Assembly (NCBI RefSeq): GCF_001421515.1 | Contig: NZ_LMKM01000013.1 | Location: forward strand, 35,000-98,999 | From: Pedobacter sp. Leaf216 | GTDB taxonomy: Bacteria > Bacteroidota > Bacteroidia > Sphingobacteriales > Sphingobacteriaceae | Length of the DNA stretch: 64,000 bases | Direction: 5' to 3' | Shown: in pieces, positions 27,171 through 36,507 of the stretch | Layout: each line of letters opens with the position of its first letter | Position numbering within the stretch: the stretch's first letter is position 1 | Notes under the pieces: generated by a model | Databases searched by the model: none | What the model was told of the DNA's origin: nothing | Seen by the model: the letters and a program-made list of their open reading frames with translations, nothing else | Made by a program: the position numbers and the translations under genes

Positions 27171-28556
27171 TTATAAGGGAATGCTAAACCAAAATTTGCT
27201 GCCCTGGCCAATCTGGCTTTCTACGCCAATCTTTCCCCCGTGGCGGTAGATGATCTCTGCACACAAATAGAGGCCAATGCCGAAACCTGCAATGGTTTTG
27301 GTCTGTTTACTTTCAACGCGATAGTAACGGTTAAACAACTTTGGCTGATCTTCCGCATTAATGCCCATTCCACTGTCTTTTACACGTACAATTATCTCTT
27401 TGCCAATTATTTCCGAGTCGATCATTACGGTACTTCCATTTGGAGAATATTTTACAGCGTTACTGATCAGGTTATTGATTACCTGACTGATTTTATCACG
27501 GTCTGCATTAATTTGCTGTTCGCCCTTAATTGAGAAGTTGATCTGGTGGGTACTGATCATAATCCTATATTCTTCCTCAATTTCTTTCATTAGCTCACCC
27601 ATTTCGAAATGGCTTTTATCAATGTGGATTTTGCCGGCTTCCAATCTGGAAACATTTAAAAAACCATTAATCATTGTGGTCATCTTTTTAACCTGGCTAA
27701 GCGAACGGTCCAGTACACCAAGAGATGGGCTGTCATCAGTAGTACGAGCTTTACGCTGCAGGATTTGTAAAAAAGCGTTTAGCGAGGTAAGTGGCGTTTT
27801 AAGCTCGTGGCTAACCATACCGATAAAGTCATTCTTGCGCAGTTCTTCTTCTTTCATGCGTTCTATATCAGTGGTACAACCCACCCACATGGTAATCTGC
27901 CCTTGCGAATCCATTATAGGAGAGGCAATATTCAGGTGCCATCGGTAATCGCCATTAATGTCTTTAAAGCGCATTTCCATTTCAAGCGCTGTCCCTTTAG
28001 CAGCGGCCTCACCCAATCGCTGCTGAAACTCCGGAATTTCTTCAGTATGCATCATCTGGTGATACCCGAAATCCCTTAAGTCTTCAAAGTTCATTCCACT
28101 GTAATCCAGCCATTGTTGGTTAAAGAAGGTTACTTCTCCGCTAGGGAGTGCATTGCTTATTTTTGCCGGTACAATATCAGCCAGGGAACGGAAGTGTTTT
28201 TCGCTTTCTTCTATTTTTTTGCGTGCAAGCACCTGTGTGGTAATATCAATGGCAACGATCATAAGTGCGAATGGCTTGCCATCGGCATCTTTTAACGGCT
28301 CATAAACAAAGTTGATATGAACAGTTTGTGGCTCGCCGTTTCTGATAAGTATAATTTCATGTTCGTTTGCATAATAGGTAGAGCCGATTGCAAGTACCTG
28401 TTTTGTAATCGGTTCATAAATTGCGCTAGATTCTGCGTTCACCTCCCAGTAAGGCATAACATCAAATGCTTCCCGAGGTTTTCCGATGATTTCCAGAAAA
28501 GTGTCGTTCATTTCGACCACAAACAGTGGATCTCCTTGCAATATGCACATTCCCAC
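27171..28556 (-). CDS. PAS-domain sensor histidine kinase, 5'-truncated
   Basis: A cytoplasmic kinase with a first PAS domain, a second PAS plus PAC segment ('FRSLADIVPAKISNALPSGE'), HisKA (His in 'GMVSHELKTPLTSLNAFL') and HATPase ('GFGIGLYLCAEIIYRHGG'). The frame remains open upstream through 'KKQLANDRLSANEENLRNIV', the coiled linker typical of large multi-PAS kinases, to a TAA about 28636, with no ATG. So the N-terminal half is missing and the usable start (GTG 28556 or ATG 28550) cuts into the first PAS domain. The upstream gene runs into this one out of frame, which marks a deletion junction. Probably non-functional. Confidence 0.8.
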   Translation of the reverse strand: MGMCILQGDPLFVVEMNDTFLEIIGKPREAFDVMPYWEVNAESSAIYEPITKQVLAIGSTYYANEHEIILIRNGEPQTVHINFVYEPLKDADGKPFALMIVAIDITTQVLARKKIEESEKHFRSLADIVPAKISNALPSGEVTFFNQQWLDYSGMNFEDLRDFGYHQMMHTEEIPEFQQRLGEAAAKGTALEMEMRFKDINGDYRWHLNIASPIMDSQGQITMWVGCTTDIERMKEEELRKNDFIGMVSHELKTPLTSLNAFLQILQRKARTTDDSPSLGVLDRSLSQVKKMTTMINGFLNVSRLEAGKIHIDKSHFEMGELMKEIEEEYRIMISTHQINFSIKGEQQINADRDKISQVINNLISNAVKYSPNGSTVMIDSEIIGKEIIVRVKDSGMGINAEDQPKLFNRYYRVESKQTKTIAGFGIGLYLCAEIIYRHGGKIGVESQIGQGSKFWFSIPL

Positions 28557-28600
28557 TGGTGCCTGTTTTACTATGTTCCGAAGGTTTTCCTCATTTGCGC

Positions 28601-29038
28601 TTAGCCTATCGTTGGCCAGCTGTTTCTTTCCGTTTTTTTAGGTTCGGCATTAAAGCTTAACAGTATTAAAATATTGTTTTCAGCTTTAGCGTTAAAGACC
28701 TCATTCCATGAAAAAACTACTTTATAATTGTCTGTTGCGGTACAGACCAGGTAATACTCACTTAATTTTTTTGGTGATGCTTCATCTATGGTTACTTTCG
28801 ATAGAATATTTTTTAAAGCAACACCTTTAACGTTTTTGATACTTCTTTTACGTTCTAGGAGATGGTTGAAAATTACCAAACTATCCAGACTTAGCATTTT
28901 GTAATTCTTCAATGATGCTAAGTCGATTGTTAATTTGTTTTTTACTTTTCCATCTATTACAAACTCTTTGCTTTCCTGCGCTTTTGCAGCAAAAGCTAAT
29001 AATAGAAGAACGGGAATGATATATTTCATTTTATGCAT
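28601..29038 (-). pseudogene. SUOX-like molybdopterin-dependent oxidoreductase fragment, 3'-truncated
   Basis: An exported protein (signal peptide ending AKAQ) with the small sulfite-oxidase-like Mo-binding fold seen in Bacteroidota: 'VKGVALKNILSKV', 'YLVCTATDNYKVVFSWNEVF'. In such proteins the chain normally continues about 30 residues past this point to a 'TGRR' region. Here it reads instead into 'PKKTERNSWPTIG', which is the histidine-kinase linker in the wrong frame. Its start overlaps the end of the TauE-like gene (ATGCATAA). An internal ATG at 29029 is an alternative start. It is the last gene of the Mo operon. Confidence 0.7.
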
Positions 29039-29771
29039 GTGTAAATAATAATTTATAAGCAGCTAAAGCAAGTACGCAGGCCAATACGTTTTTTAATACG
29101 GTTTGAGGGAACTTCAGCGCACCAAAATATGCACCGCAAATGCCGCCCAAAAATGCAATTCCCACATAGGCTAGCATGTCTGCATTGAACTGGAATCCCT
29201 TGATTAGCTGGCCTCCTAAACCGGATAATGAATTTACAAAAATAAAGGCAGCACTAATTGCTGCAGTTTGTTTTTGATCGGCCCATCTCAGTAATAATAT
29301 TACGGGAGAGAGTATAATTCCCCCTCCAATACCAATCATTCCGGAGAGCAAACCTATAATACCACCAATAGCGAGGGAAAGTGGAATGTTCGATTTATTA
29401 AAATCTTTCGGGTCTGTATTTTTAAAAAAGAAGAACCGAATTACCGGTATAAGCAGCAATACCCCCAATATTTTTTTGTAAACCGCACTTTCAATTGCCA
29501 TTGTGCCACCTAAAAAGGAGAGTGGAATAGAGGCAGCGGCAAAAGGCCAGAACATTTTCCATTTAAAATGTCCTCCTCTGTAAAATTGAATGAACGAGGT
29601 GGAAGAAACAAACAGATTTAATAAAAGAGCAGTCGGTTTCATAACGGCTGGCGAAACCGCAAAAATAGCCATTAAGGCTAAATAGCCACTTGCTCCTCCA
29701 TGCCCTACCGAGGCGTACAGAAATGCAACAATAAATAATAAGATATAAAACAGTAAAAAACTTTCTTGCAT
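29031..29771 (-). CDS. TauE/SafE (TSUP) family membrane permease
   Basis: A 246-residue polytopic protein with about eight transmembrane helices and the TSUP hallmarks 'ASVGHGGASGYLALMAIF' and 'SGMIGIGGGIILSPVILL'. The family exports or imports sulfite, organosulfonates or related anions. Here it lies inside a molybdoenzyme operon, between moeA and a SUOX-like gene, consistent with sulfur-oxyanion transport (inference). It starts 3 bp after the moeA frame ends and overlaps the next gene by 8 bp. Confidence 0.92.
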   Translation of the reverse strand: MQESFLLFYILLFIVAFLYASVGHGGASGYLALMAIFAVSPAVMKPTALLLNLFVSSTSFIQFYRGGHFKWKMFWPFAAASIPLSFLGGTMAIESAVYKKILGVLLLIPVIRFFFFKNTDPKDFNKSNIPLSLAIGGIIGLLSGMIGIGGGIILSPVILLLRWADQKQTAAISAAFIFVNSLSGLGGQLIKGFQFNADMLAYVGIAFLGGICGAYFGALKFPQTVLKNVLACVLALAAYKLLFTHA

Positions 29772-29774
29772 TGA

Positions 29775-30953
29775 TTATTGGCTTATAAGTAGAACATCAA
29801 CACTTTCGCCCTGCGCAAAGGTTTGTTGCACTTCCTTTAAACAGATTAAACAATTCGACTGCGCAAAGGAACTTAAACGATAAGATTCCTGAGCATTTAA
29901 CGGCGTTACCATACCATTTTCATAAATGCCTTTTAGAAAATGCGTAAGTCCTTTGGGTTTTTGATAGCTGGTATTCAATTGTGCCTTAATAGTTTTTAAA
30001 GCGTTCTTTTTGGCGGACATTCCTTTTAAAACCGGCAAAACATAATTGTAATAGCAGCTCAAAACCGAGGATGGATTACCAGGAAGCCCAAAAATGAGCT
30101 TATTTTATTTCGTGCCAAAAAATAGTGGTTTGCCGGGCTTCTGTTTTACTTTATGAAAAATTTGTTTAACTCCGCAATTTCTAGCTGCCTCGATAACAAA
30201 ATCATAATCACCAACGCTTACGCCACCGGTCAATAGAACTAAGTCACAGCTATTCAATGCTTCTTTTAAAGTTGTGGTTAATTTTTCCAGCTCATCTACT
30301 ACCCAAAAAACTTCGATATTTGTAATTCCCTGAATTTTCAATGCAGCGGTTAAGGAATACGAGTTCGATTCATAAACCTGACCGAAATCCAATGCCGCAC
30401 CAAGCTCTTTCAATTCATTGCCCGTAAGGATAATAGCAAGTTTAGGCATCGGAAAAACATCAGCTTCAGTAATCCCGATTCCTGCTAAAAAACCGATTGC
30501 CGCCGCACTAAGTATTTCTCCCTTTTGCATTGCCAGTGCACCTGCCTTAATTTCTGATCCCTTTTCCCTCACATTATTTCCAGTTGATAGGCTAGGATCA
30601 TTCAGAATAATTTTGTTTCCTGATTTTTCGATTTTCTCCTGCATCACAACTGTATCAGCACCATCAGCAAGTGGCGCACTGGTGAAGATGCGATTGGTTT
30701 CTCCATACCTTACTTCAAGGTATTGATTTGTTCCAGCTGCCATTTCACCAACTAAAATTAGTTCGGATAAATTTTTATCATAGCTAAATGCGTAGCCATC
30801 CATAGATGATTGCCGGAAAGCGGGAATGTCATAAATTGCAAGAATATCTTGCGCCAGTACGTGCCCGCAACGCTGGTTTAGTGGTAACCTTACAGGAGTA
30901 AGCAGATTAATATTTTGGGAAATGAGTTCTTGGGCTTGTTGTACAGTAATCAT
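29775..30953 (-). pseudogene. moeA: Molybdopterin molybdenumtransferase MoeA with in-frame stop
   Basis: MoeA inserts molybdate into adenylated molybdopterin. The first 282 codons carry domains III, I and II of the family: 'IPAFRQSSMDGYAF', 'FTSAPLADGADTVVMQE', 'LTGGVSVGDYDFV' and 'VKQKPGKPLFFGTK'. Then comes TAA (30105-30107), after which the same frame continues with 'NKLIFGLPGNPSSVLSCYYNY' and a normal C-terminal domain ending 'SVDVLLISQ'. The full frame would be about 392 codons, the usual MoeA length. A single base change (for example GAA or AAA to TAA) explains the break. The stop separates the active site from the GNPxS loop, so the product is probably inactive unless read through. It could also be a sequencing error. 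Confidence 0.9.
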
Positions 30954-30958
30954 GTATC

Positions 30959-31948
30959 TTATCCTCCAATGGTAATCATACTTCGGTTTTTTATGGTTTC
31001 TGGGTCAAGATGCTCAAAGTCAGTAATCATTTGACCACCCAATTCTTTTTTCTTACTCATAATAGATGCCCTGATAAGCGGCAGAACTTCTTCTTTATTT
31101 CTAAGAGCAGAAAGCAAATCTGTTTCCCCGTTGGAAAACAGGCAATTTTTTAGCTTACCATCCGCAGTCAGGCGCATTCGGTTACATGTGCTGCAAAATG
31201 GTGCAGTCATGGTGCTGATAATTGCGAATGAACCTTCATGACCGGGAATTATAAAATGCTTTGCCGTATCATGAGGCATTCCTTCTACGGGCAAAACCGT
31301 AAAATCCTGTTCAATTCTAGATAAAATTTCCTGGAGGGAATACATTTTATTGCTGGTCCATCTATTCCCGCTAAAGGGCATAAACTCGATAAATCTGACC
31401 TGAATGGGGTTATGTTTTGTCCAGTTTATGAAGTCTTTTATTTCGCCATCATTCATACCCTTCATCACCACCATATTAATTTTAACCATGATTTTTTCCT
31501 GAAGCAGTAATTCTATATTACTGCGAACCTGATGGAAGACATCGCGGCGGGTAATAAGCATAAACTTTTCTGGCTGCAGGGTATCCAGACTAATATTGAT
31601 GCTCTTTATTCCAGCTGCAACCAGCGTTGGCAACATTTCGGCAATTCTTGTTCCATTGGTGGTAATTACCAATTCTACGGGTAATTTACCAAGTTCTGTT
31701 ATAATTTCTGCCGCATCTTTTCGTACCAGAGGCTCACCACCGGTAAGCCTAATTTTTTTTACGCCCTGTTCAACAAAAATTTTCGCCAGGGTTAAAATCT
31801 CATCAGGCTGCATTAAACGGGAGGCTAAGGTAAAATCGTATTCTTCTTCGGGCATGCAATAAAAGCATCGGAAGTTACAGTTATCGGTAAGGGATATCCG
31901 CAGATAATCATGCACGCGTCCAAAGGAATCCTTTATCATTTTAGTCAA
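30959..31948 (-). CDS. moaA: GTP 3',8-cyclase MoaA
   Basis: A radical SAM enzyme of 329 residues that starts molybdopterin synthesis by cyclising GTP. It carries the N-terminal [4Fe-4S] motif CNFRCFYC (Cys-x3-Cys-x2-Cys), 'RLTGGEPLVRKD', 'NISLDTL', the C-terminal cluster motif 'CSTCNRMRLTADGKLKNC', and the conserved C-terminal Gly-Gly. It overlaps the mocA frame by 8 nt and precedes moeA by 5 nt. MoaC, MoaD and MoaE are not in the window. This gene appears intact, in contrast to both neighbours. Confidence 0.96.
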   Translation of the reverse strand: MTKMIKDSFGRVHDYLRISLTDNCNFRCFYCMPEEEYDFTLASRLMQPDEILTLAKIFVEQGVKKIRLTGGEPLVRKDAAEIITELGKLPVELVITTNGTRIAEMLPTLVAAGIKSINISLDTLQPEKFMLITRRDVFHQVRSNIELLLQEKIMVKINMVVMKGMNDGEIKDFINWTKHNPIQVRFIEFMPFSGNRWTSNKMYSLQEILSRIEQDFTVLPVEGMPHDTAKHFIIPGHEGSFAIISTMTAPFCSTCNRMRLTADGKLKNCLFSNGETDLLSALRNKEEVLPLIRASIMSKKKELGGQMITDFEHLDPETIKNRSMITIGG

Positions 31949-32526
31949 TTAAATTTTTATAATCTGTTTCGGTATCAATGTCGATGTCTCCCAATGCAAA
32001 TTGAATTGTTGCCACATCGTTTATATGTTTGGCCATTAGGTGTTTCGCACCATGTCCACCTTCTAGCAAATCCAGTTCATCAAAATACTGCGTATTGAAC
32101 AATGCTGGCTTGCCTATGGTTTCGGCATAACTACAGGCAATGATATTTTTACCTGTTTTAAGCTGCTGCTCATGCAATGAGTTAAAAATATCAGCAGTAA
32201 CAAATGGTTGATCAGTAACAGTTACAATTACGTTTTCTATTTCTGGCTCGAGGCCAATAATTTTTTTTTAGGCCTACCTTAATACTGGCTGACATGCTAT
32301 CCTGCCAATTATCGTTGACGGTATAATTAATGTTCATTTCTTTAATTGATGCCAAAATTTCATCAGCGTAGGCACCCAAAACCAAAACAATAGGGGCGAA
32401 TGAAGTTTGTTCTGCTGCTGCTACGGTTTTCTCTAAAAGTGTATTTTCTTTAAACACAAGCAGTTGTTTGGGTTTTCCCAGTCTGCTACAATTGCCGGCT
32501 GCCAATATTATTATTCCTGTTTTCAT
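31941..32526 (-). pseudogene. MobA/MocA-like molybdopterin nucleotidyltransferase, frameshifted
   Basis: The N-terminal part shows the nucleotidyltransferase signature 'IIILAAGNCSRLGKPKQLL' and reads to 'SASIKVGLKK'. A run of nine A on the coding strand (32261-32269) then shifts the frame. Removing one A restores 'IIGLEPEIENVIVTVTDQPF' and joins the C-terminal segment 'GKPALFNTQYFDEL...DIDTETDYKNLID', giving a normal ~195-residue MocA-like protein. Such enzymes attach CMP (MCD) to the cofactor used by xanthine-dehydrogenase-type hydroxylases, which fits the XdhC and Mo-subunit genes just upstream. It overlaps both neighbours by a few bases. Homopolymer error, phase variation or decay are all possible. 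Confidence 0.88.
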
Positions 32527-33635
32527 GACATAGATTTTGTATGTACATGAATAGGCTGGTTTTTCTCTTTTAGTGACGATGCTGTTGCTCTGCTCAAAGA
32601 AGACTTAATTTCGGCGATAATTGAAATTGCAATTTCTTCTGCCGTCTCTGCACCAATATCCAGTCCAACTGGTCCATAAACACGAGAGCGGTTAGCTTCG
32701 GTATTCATGTCAAGCTTGTCCAACATTCTCAACAGTTTTTTCTTCGGTCCCAAGGCGCCAATATAGGGTACATCAGTTTGCAAAAGTAAGCCCAAAAACT
32801 CGGTATCGTAGTTATAGTTATGTGTTATCAAAACGATAGCAGTTTGAGCATCAATATTAAGCTGAGGTAATAGTTGAGCGGGTTTTGTAACCAGAGTTTT
32901 GGCATTTGGAAAACGTTGACGCGTTGCATGGGTTGGCCTTCCATCCGCGATTGTTACTTGCCAGCCCAATAAATGCGCAATGGTTGCCAGTGGCTGTGCA
33001 TCGTTGCCAGCTCCAGCAATAACCAAAGCAATGGGAGGTTTGATAAACTCTATGAAACCATCGATCAACTCGTTTTCAAACTTATAGTTCTTAAGTTCAG
33101 ACTCCTCGCTATCCAATACTTGCTGCACATCGGCTAAAATTTCTGATGTTATCGATGTTGGAAGATTACCTAATCGATTTTCACTTTTTATGATAGATCT
33201 TGTTCCAAGGTGGGTTTTAGATTCTAAAGAAAACAGCGTAATAATTACCGCATTTTCCCTTTCACCGTTTATTGATTCCAATATTTTGATTGGATTATTT
33301 TCATCTAAACCATCAATCGGTTCGAAAAGAATATGCACAATGCCGTTACAGCCTAACTGCACACCAAATTTTGCATCATCCTCATCTGTAGTATCGTAGG
33401 TTACCAGTCTATTTTCTTGCTGATGTATGGCCGAAAGAGCCTTTTTCAAGGCGTCGCCTTCCAAACAACCTCCACTTATCGCTCCGGTTAGTAATCCATC
33501 TTCGGTAATTAGCATCCTTGCACCCGGTCTGCGATATGACGAACCTTCGACCCTGACCACTGTTGCCAAGGCAGACCTTTGGCCCGCTTTTCTTGCTAGT
33601 TGATACGCTACTATAATATCGTTAATTTCTTTCAT
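32523..33635 (-). CDS. XdhC/CoxI family molybdoenzyme maturation protein
   Basis: A 370-residue accessory protein that binds molybdenum cofactor, aids its sulfuration and protects it before insertion into xanthine-dehydrogenase-type enzymes. The N-terminal XdhC/CoxI domain shows 'RPGARMLITEDGLLTGAISG' and 'GGCLEGDALKKAL'. The C-terminal Rossmann domain shows 'ALVIAGAGNDAQPLATIAHL' and 'YIGALGPKKK'. It lies 58 bp after the Mo-subunit gene and overlaps the mocA start by 4 nt (ATGA). Confidence 0.94.
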   Translation of the reverse strand: MKEINDIIVAYQLARKAGQRSALATVVRVEGSSYRRPGARMLITEDGLLTGAISGGCLEGDALKKALSAIHQQENRLVTYDTTDEDDAKFGVQLGCNGIVHILFEPIDGLDENNPIKILESINGERENAVIITLFSLESKTHLGTRSIIKSENRLGNLPTSITSEILADVQQVLDSEESELKNYKFENELIDGFIEFIKPPIALVIAGAGNDAQPLATIAHLLGWQVTIADGRPTHATRQRFPNAKTLVTKPAQLLPQLNIDAQTAIVLITHNYNYDTEFLGLLLQTDVPYIGALGPKKKLLRMLDKLDMNTEANRSRVYGPVGLDIGAETAEEIAISIIAEIKSSLSRATASSLKEKNQPIHVHTKSMS

Positions 33636-33693
33636 TCTATTTTTTCATAGCAGGAGTTTGCCAAATCCTGTTCCAATGATTTATAGAAAACCT

Positions 33694-35850
33694 TTACACG
33701 GCTTTTAGGTCAAAAGGAAGTTTTCGGATCCGTTTGCCCGTAAGATCAAATATGGCATTGGTAAGTGCTGGAGCGAACGCCGGAAGCCCTGGTTCCCCCA
33801 CACCACCTGCATCGGCTTCATTTTCCATAATATAGACGTCTATCGGAGGGATGTCTGTGATCCGCGGCATCTTATAATCATAAAAATTTCGCTGCTGTAC
33901 CAGTCCATCGCTGAACGTAATCTCATGAAGGGTTGCAGCTCCTAGGGCCATCACAATGCTTCCTTCCACTTGCGCCTTAATGATATCCGGATTTACATAC
34001 CAGCCACAGTCCATTACTGCCCAAACTTGATCGATCTTGATTTTTCCATTTCCATCTTTCGATACCTTTACGATCTGCCCGACAGTGCTAGCAAAACATT
34101 CGGTAATGGCCACGCCAAATCCCTCATTCTTCTTTCTTTTTTTCCAGCCGGACACCTCTTCCATTCTATCGATCAGTTTTTGACTGCGTTCATCCTTCAG
34201 GTTCTCCCTTCTTAACGCCAGTGGATCCTTACCAGCTTTTAAAGCAAGTTCATCCATAAAACTTTCATAAGCAAAGCCATTGGTGGATGCATAAACCGAG
34301 CGCCACCACATCGTTGGCATAGGTGTTTCAAATTGAACCTCAGCAAAACTTATATTTTTGATGCTTTCGTAATAAGGCTTCAAAAATCCTTCAGAGGTGC
34401 TTCCATTCGCCTTGTTCGACTTCGTCCCTCTCATCCAGTGGTCGTTATTCTGTCCGCACATGCGAAACTTTAGCGCGGTTACCATCCCATTTTCTACTGC
34501 CCCCTGGCAGCGGTAAGAAATACCGGGCCTATGCGGACCTTGTGTGATATCGTCTTCCCTGGACCAGATTACCTGGATCGGAACGCCCATTTCCCTGGAA
34601 ATGATCGCCGCCTCATGCGGATAGTCCATGAATGCCTTCCTTCCAAAGCCACCGCCAAGAAAGGTCATGTGCACAATAATTTTTTCCCTTGGCATCTTTA
34701 GTTCTGCACTGAGGTAGTCCTGGACCATATCGGGGGCCTGGATCGGCCCCCAAATTTCCAGTTTGTCAGCCTGATAGTGTGCAACGCAATTCACTGGTTC
34801 TATTGGAGTGTGCGATTGATAGGGCGTTTGATAAACTACATCAAGCGCATTTGCGCTTTGTGCAATTGTCTCATCCGGGTTTCCCTGTTTGCTAAGGAAA
34901 AGTCCTTCACTGGTTTTAAGCATTTCCATTTGTCTGCTGTAGATTAGCGGAGTGCTGATGTGTTCAAATCCAGTATCGTCCCATTCTACCTTCAGCGCTT
35001 TTTTACCCTGCATGGCTGCCCAGGTAGAGGTGGCGACTACGACCACGCCTTCGCGATAGGTTTTGAAAACCAGCATTTTTACCTTAAAGATCTTTTTTAC
35101 GCCTGGCACCCTCATTGCAGCGGTATCATCAAAACTTTTTACAGTTCCGCGAAGTCTGGGGTTACGCTCCACTACTGCATACAGCATCCCCGGCAACGTT
35201 TTATCGATTCCGAATATAGCCGTTCCATTGGTCTTCATTGGAGTATCCAACCTTTTGAGCGGTTTACGGATGAGTTTATATTCGGAAGTTTTTTTGAGTA
35301 CCACGTCCTTTGGAGCCGGCAGTTTTGTAGCTTCTTCCACAAGTTCCCCGTAGTGGAATTTCCTATTTGTGGGTTTGTGGAAAACGTGACCGGATTGGGC
35401 ATAGCATTCCGCTTGTGGAACAGCCCATTTTGTTGCCGCAACAGAAATCAGCATTACCCTTGCCGTGGCGCTAAGCTTGAGCAGGTTTTTGTAGCTGCTT
35501 CGAATAGTTGAGCTTCCACCGGTAATCTGATTTCCATATTTTTTATGCCCTATTGCCGAAGCAACGTCTATATCTTTCAGATCCACTTCCAGTTCTTCAG
35601 CAATGATCTGGGGTACTGACTGATAAGAGCCCTGGCCCATTTCTGCCCGATGGTTGAATAGAGTAACCTTTCCGTTAATATTGATATGGATCCATGGGTT
35701 CATCTCGAAGTCAGCGGCAGCTGAACCACTGGTATTGACTATTGCTGCTTCCTCAGCGTTTGACGGGAAATAAAATCCCAGACATAGCGCCGTGCCGGCA
35801 AGGCCTGCTACCCTTAAAAAATCCCGTCTTGATACTTCGCTGTTGCTCAT
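33694..35850 (-). CDS. Xanthine-dehydrogenase-family molybdopterin-binding subunit (exported)
   Basis: A 718-residue catalytic subunit of the isoquinoline-1-oxidoreductase/aldehyde-dehydrogenase type. A Tat signal (SRRDFLRVAGLAG) is at the N-terminus, so the folded enzyme is exported with its cofactor. Family motifs include 'LFNHRAEMGQGSYQSVPQII', 'GGGFGRKAFMDYPHEAA' and 'ADAGGVGEPGLPAFAPAL', the last holding the conserved Glu near the Mo site. With the 2Fe-2S subunit and the c-type cytochrome upstream it would pass electrons to the respiratory chain. Substrate (aldehyde or N-heterocycle) unknown. The gene itself appears intact. Confidence 0.95.
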   Translation of the reverse strand: MSNSEVSRRDFLRVAGLAGTALCLGFYFPSNAEEAAIVNTSGSAAADFEMNPWIHININGKVTLFNHRAEMGQGSYQSVPQIIAEELEVDLKDIDVASAIGHKKYGNQITGGSSTIRSSYKNLLKLSATARVMLISVAATKWAVPQAECYAQSGHVFHKPTNRKFHYGELVEEATKLPAPKDVVLKKTSEYKLIRKPLKRLDTPMKTNGTAIFGIDKTLPGMLYAVVERNPRLRGTVKSFDDTAAMRVPGVKKIFKVKMLVFKTYREGVVVVATSTWAAMQGKKALKVEWDDTGFEHISTPLIYSRQMEMLKTSEGLFLSKQGNPDETIAQSANALDVVYQTPYQSHTPIEPVNCVAHYQADKLEIWGPIQAPDMVQDYLSAELKMPREKIIVHMTFLGGGFGRKAFMDYPHEAAIISREMGVPIQVIWSREDDITQGPHRPGISYRCQGAVENGMVTALKFRMCGQNNDHWMRGTKSNKANGSTSEGFLKPYYESIKNISFAEVQFETPMPTMWWRSVYASTNGFAYESFMDELALKAGKDPLALRRENLKDERSQKLIDRMEEVSGWKKRKKNEGFGVAITECFASTVGQIVKVSKDGNGKIKIDQVWAVMDCGWYVNPDIIKAQVEGSIVMALGAATLHEITFSDGLVQQRNFYDYKMPRITDIPPIDVYIMENEADAGGVGEPGLPAFAPALTNAIFDLTGKRIRKLPFDLKAV

Positions 35851-35874
35851 TTTATCTGTTTTTTAGGTTGACTT

Positions 35875-36507
35875 TTATTTCTTTGGTGCGTAGGCTCCAG
35901 TATTGAGCCAGATCAGCCACTGTTTTTTAAATTCTGCATGAGATAACGGAGGAAGCGTTCGTCCATCTCCTGGAGCCCAGCCCCATTTCACCAAATCATC
36001 GTCAGCGTGTGCTATCAACATTTTCATGTTTTTGTTCCCGTTCTGTGTAGGATCAACAAGCTGCTTGGCCAATTGACGTGCGGTTTTCCCTTGGAATACC
36101 ATTTTCATGTTCGCAGGGGGCAGGTGCCAATTAGGATTTCCGGGAGGAGCATGTAGTCCCTTGGTATTTTCCGGCTGGTGGCAGTTCGTACATTTCATCG
36201 CTAGCAAGCCTTTTCCTTCAACGCCCCTTTTGGGGAACATGTCGTGGAGGTGGCTATCGTCACCCTGAAGTGGGATATCGCCGGAGGGGTGACAGTTCAT
36301 GCAACGCGGGCTCATCAGGACACGGTAAACCTGCTGAAATGCCTTTACCGATGCGATGCTGTCCTTTTTCACCGGTGTTTTTAGTTGCGCTACAGGTTGC
36401 GGTTCATTTTCAAAACCGAAGGCCATGCAAATTACTAGTGTGCCAAGAATGAATGATACCACTAGGATCCTAGTGCCTTTAATATCACTTACGATTTTTC
36501 GTTTCAT
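35875..36507 (-). CDS. Membrane-anchored/exported c-type cytochrome
   Basis: A protein of about 210 residues with an N-terminal hydrophobic segment ('ILVVSFILGTLVICMAFGF') and two haem-binding motifs, CMNCH and CTNCH. The start at 36507 (MKRKIV) overlaps the stop of the 2Fe-2S gene (TAATG) and is preceded by GGAGG; the longer frame start at 36585 lies inside that gene and is rejected. It would take electrons from the molybdo-hydroxylase. Confidence 0.9.
   Translation of the reverse strand: MKRKIVSDIKGTRILVVSFILGTLVICMAFGFENEPQPVAQLKTPVKKDSIASVKAFQQVYRVLMSPRCMNCHPSGDIPLQGDDSHLHDMFPKRGVEGKGLLAMKCTNCHQPENTKGLHAPPGNPNWHLPPANMKMVFQGKTARQLAKQLVDPTQNGNKNMKMLIAHADDDLVKWGWAPGDGRTLPPLSHAEFKKQWLIWLNTGAYAPKK

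Noticed and set aside
34960..35511. 183-codon plus-strand ORF inside the Mo-subunit gene
   Set aside because: Shadow of a conserved molybdo-hydroxylase coding region; no family motif.
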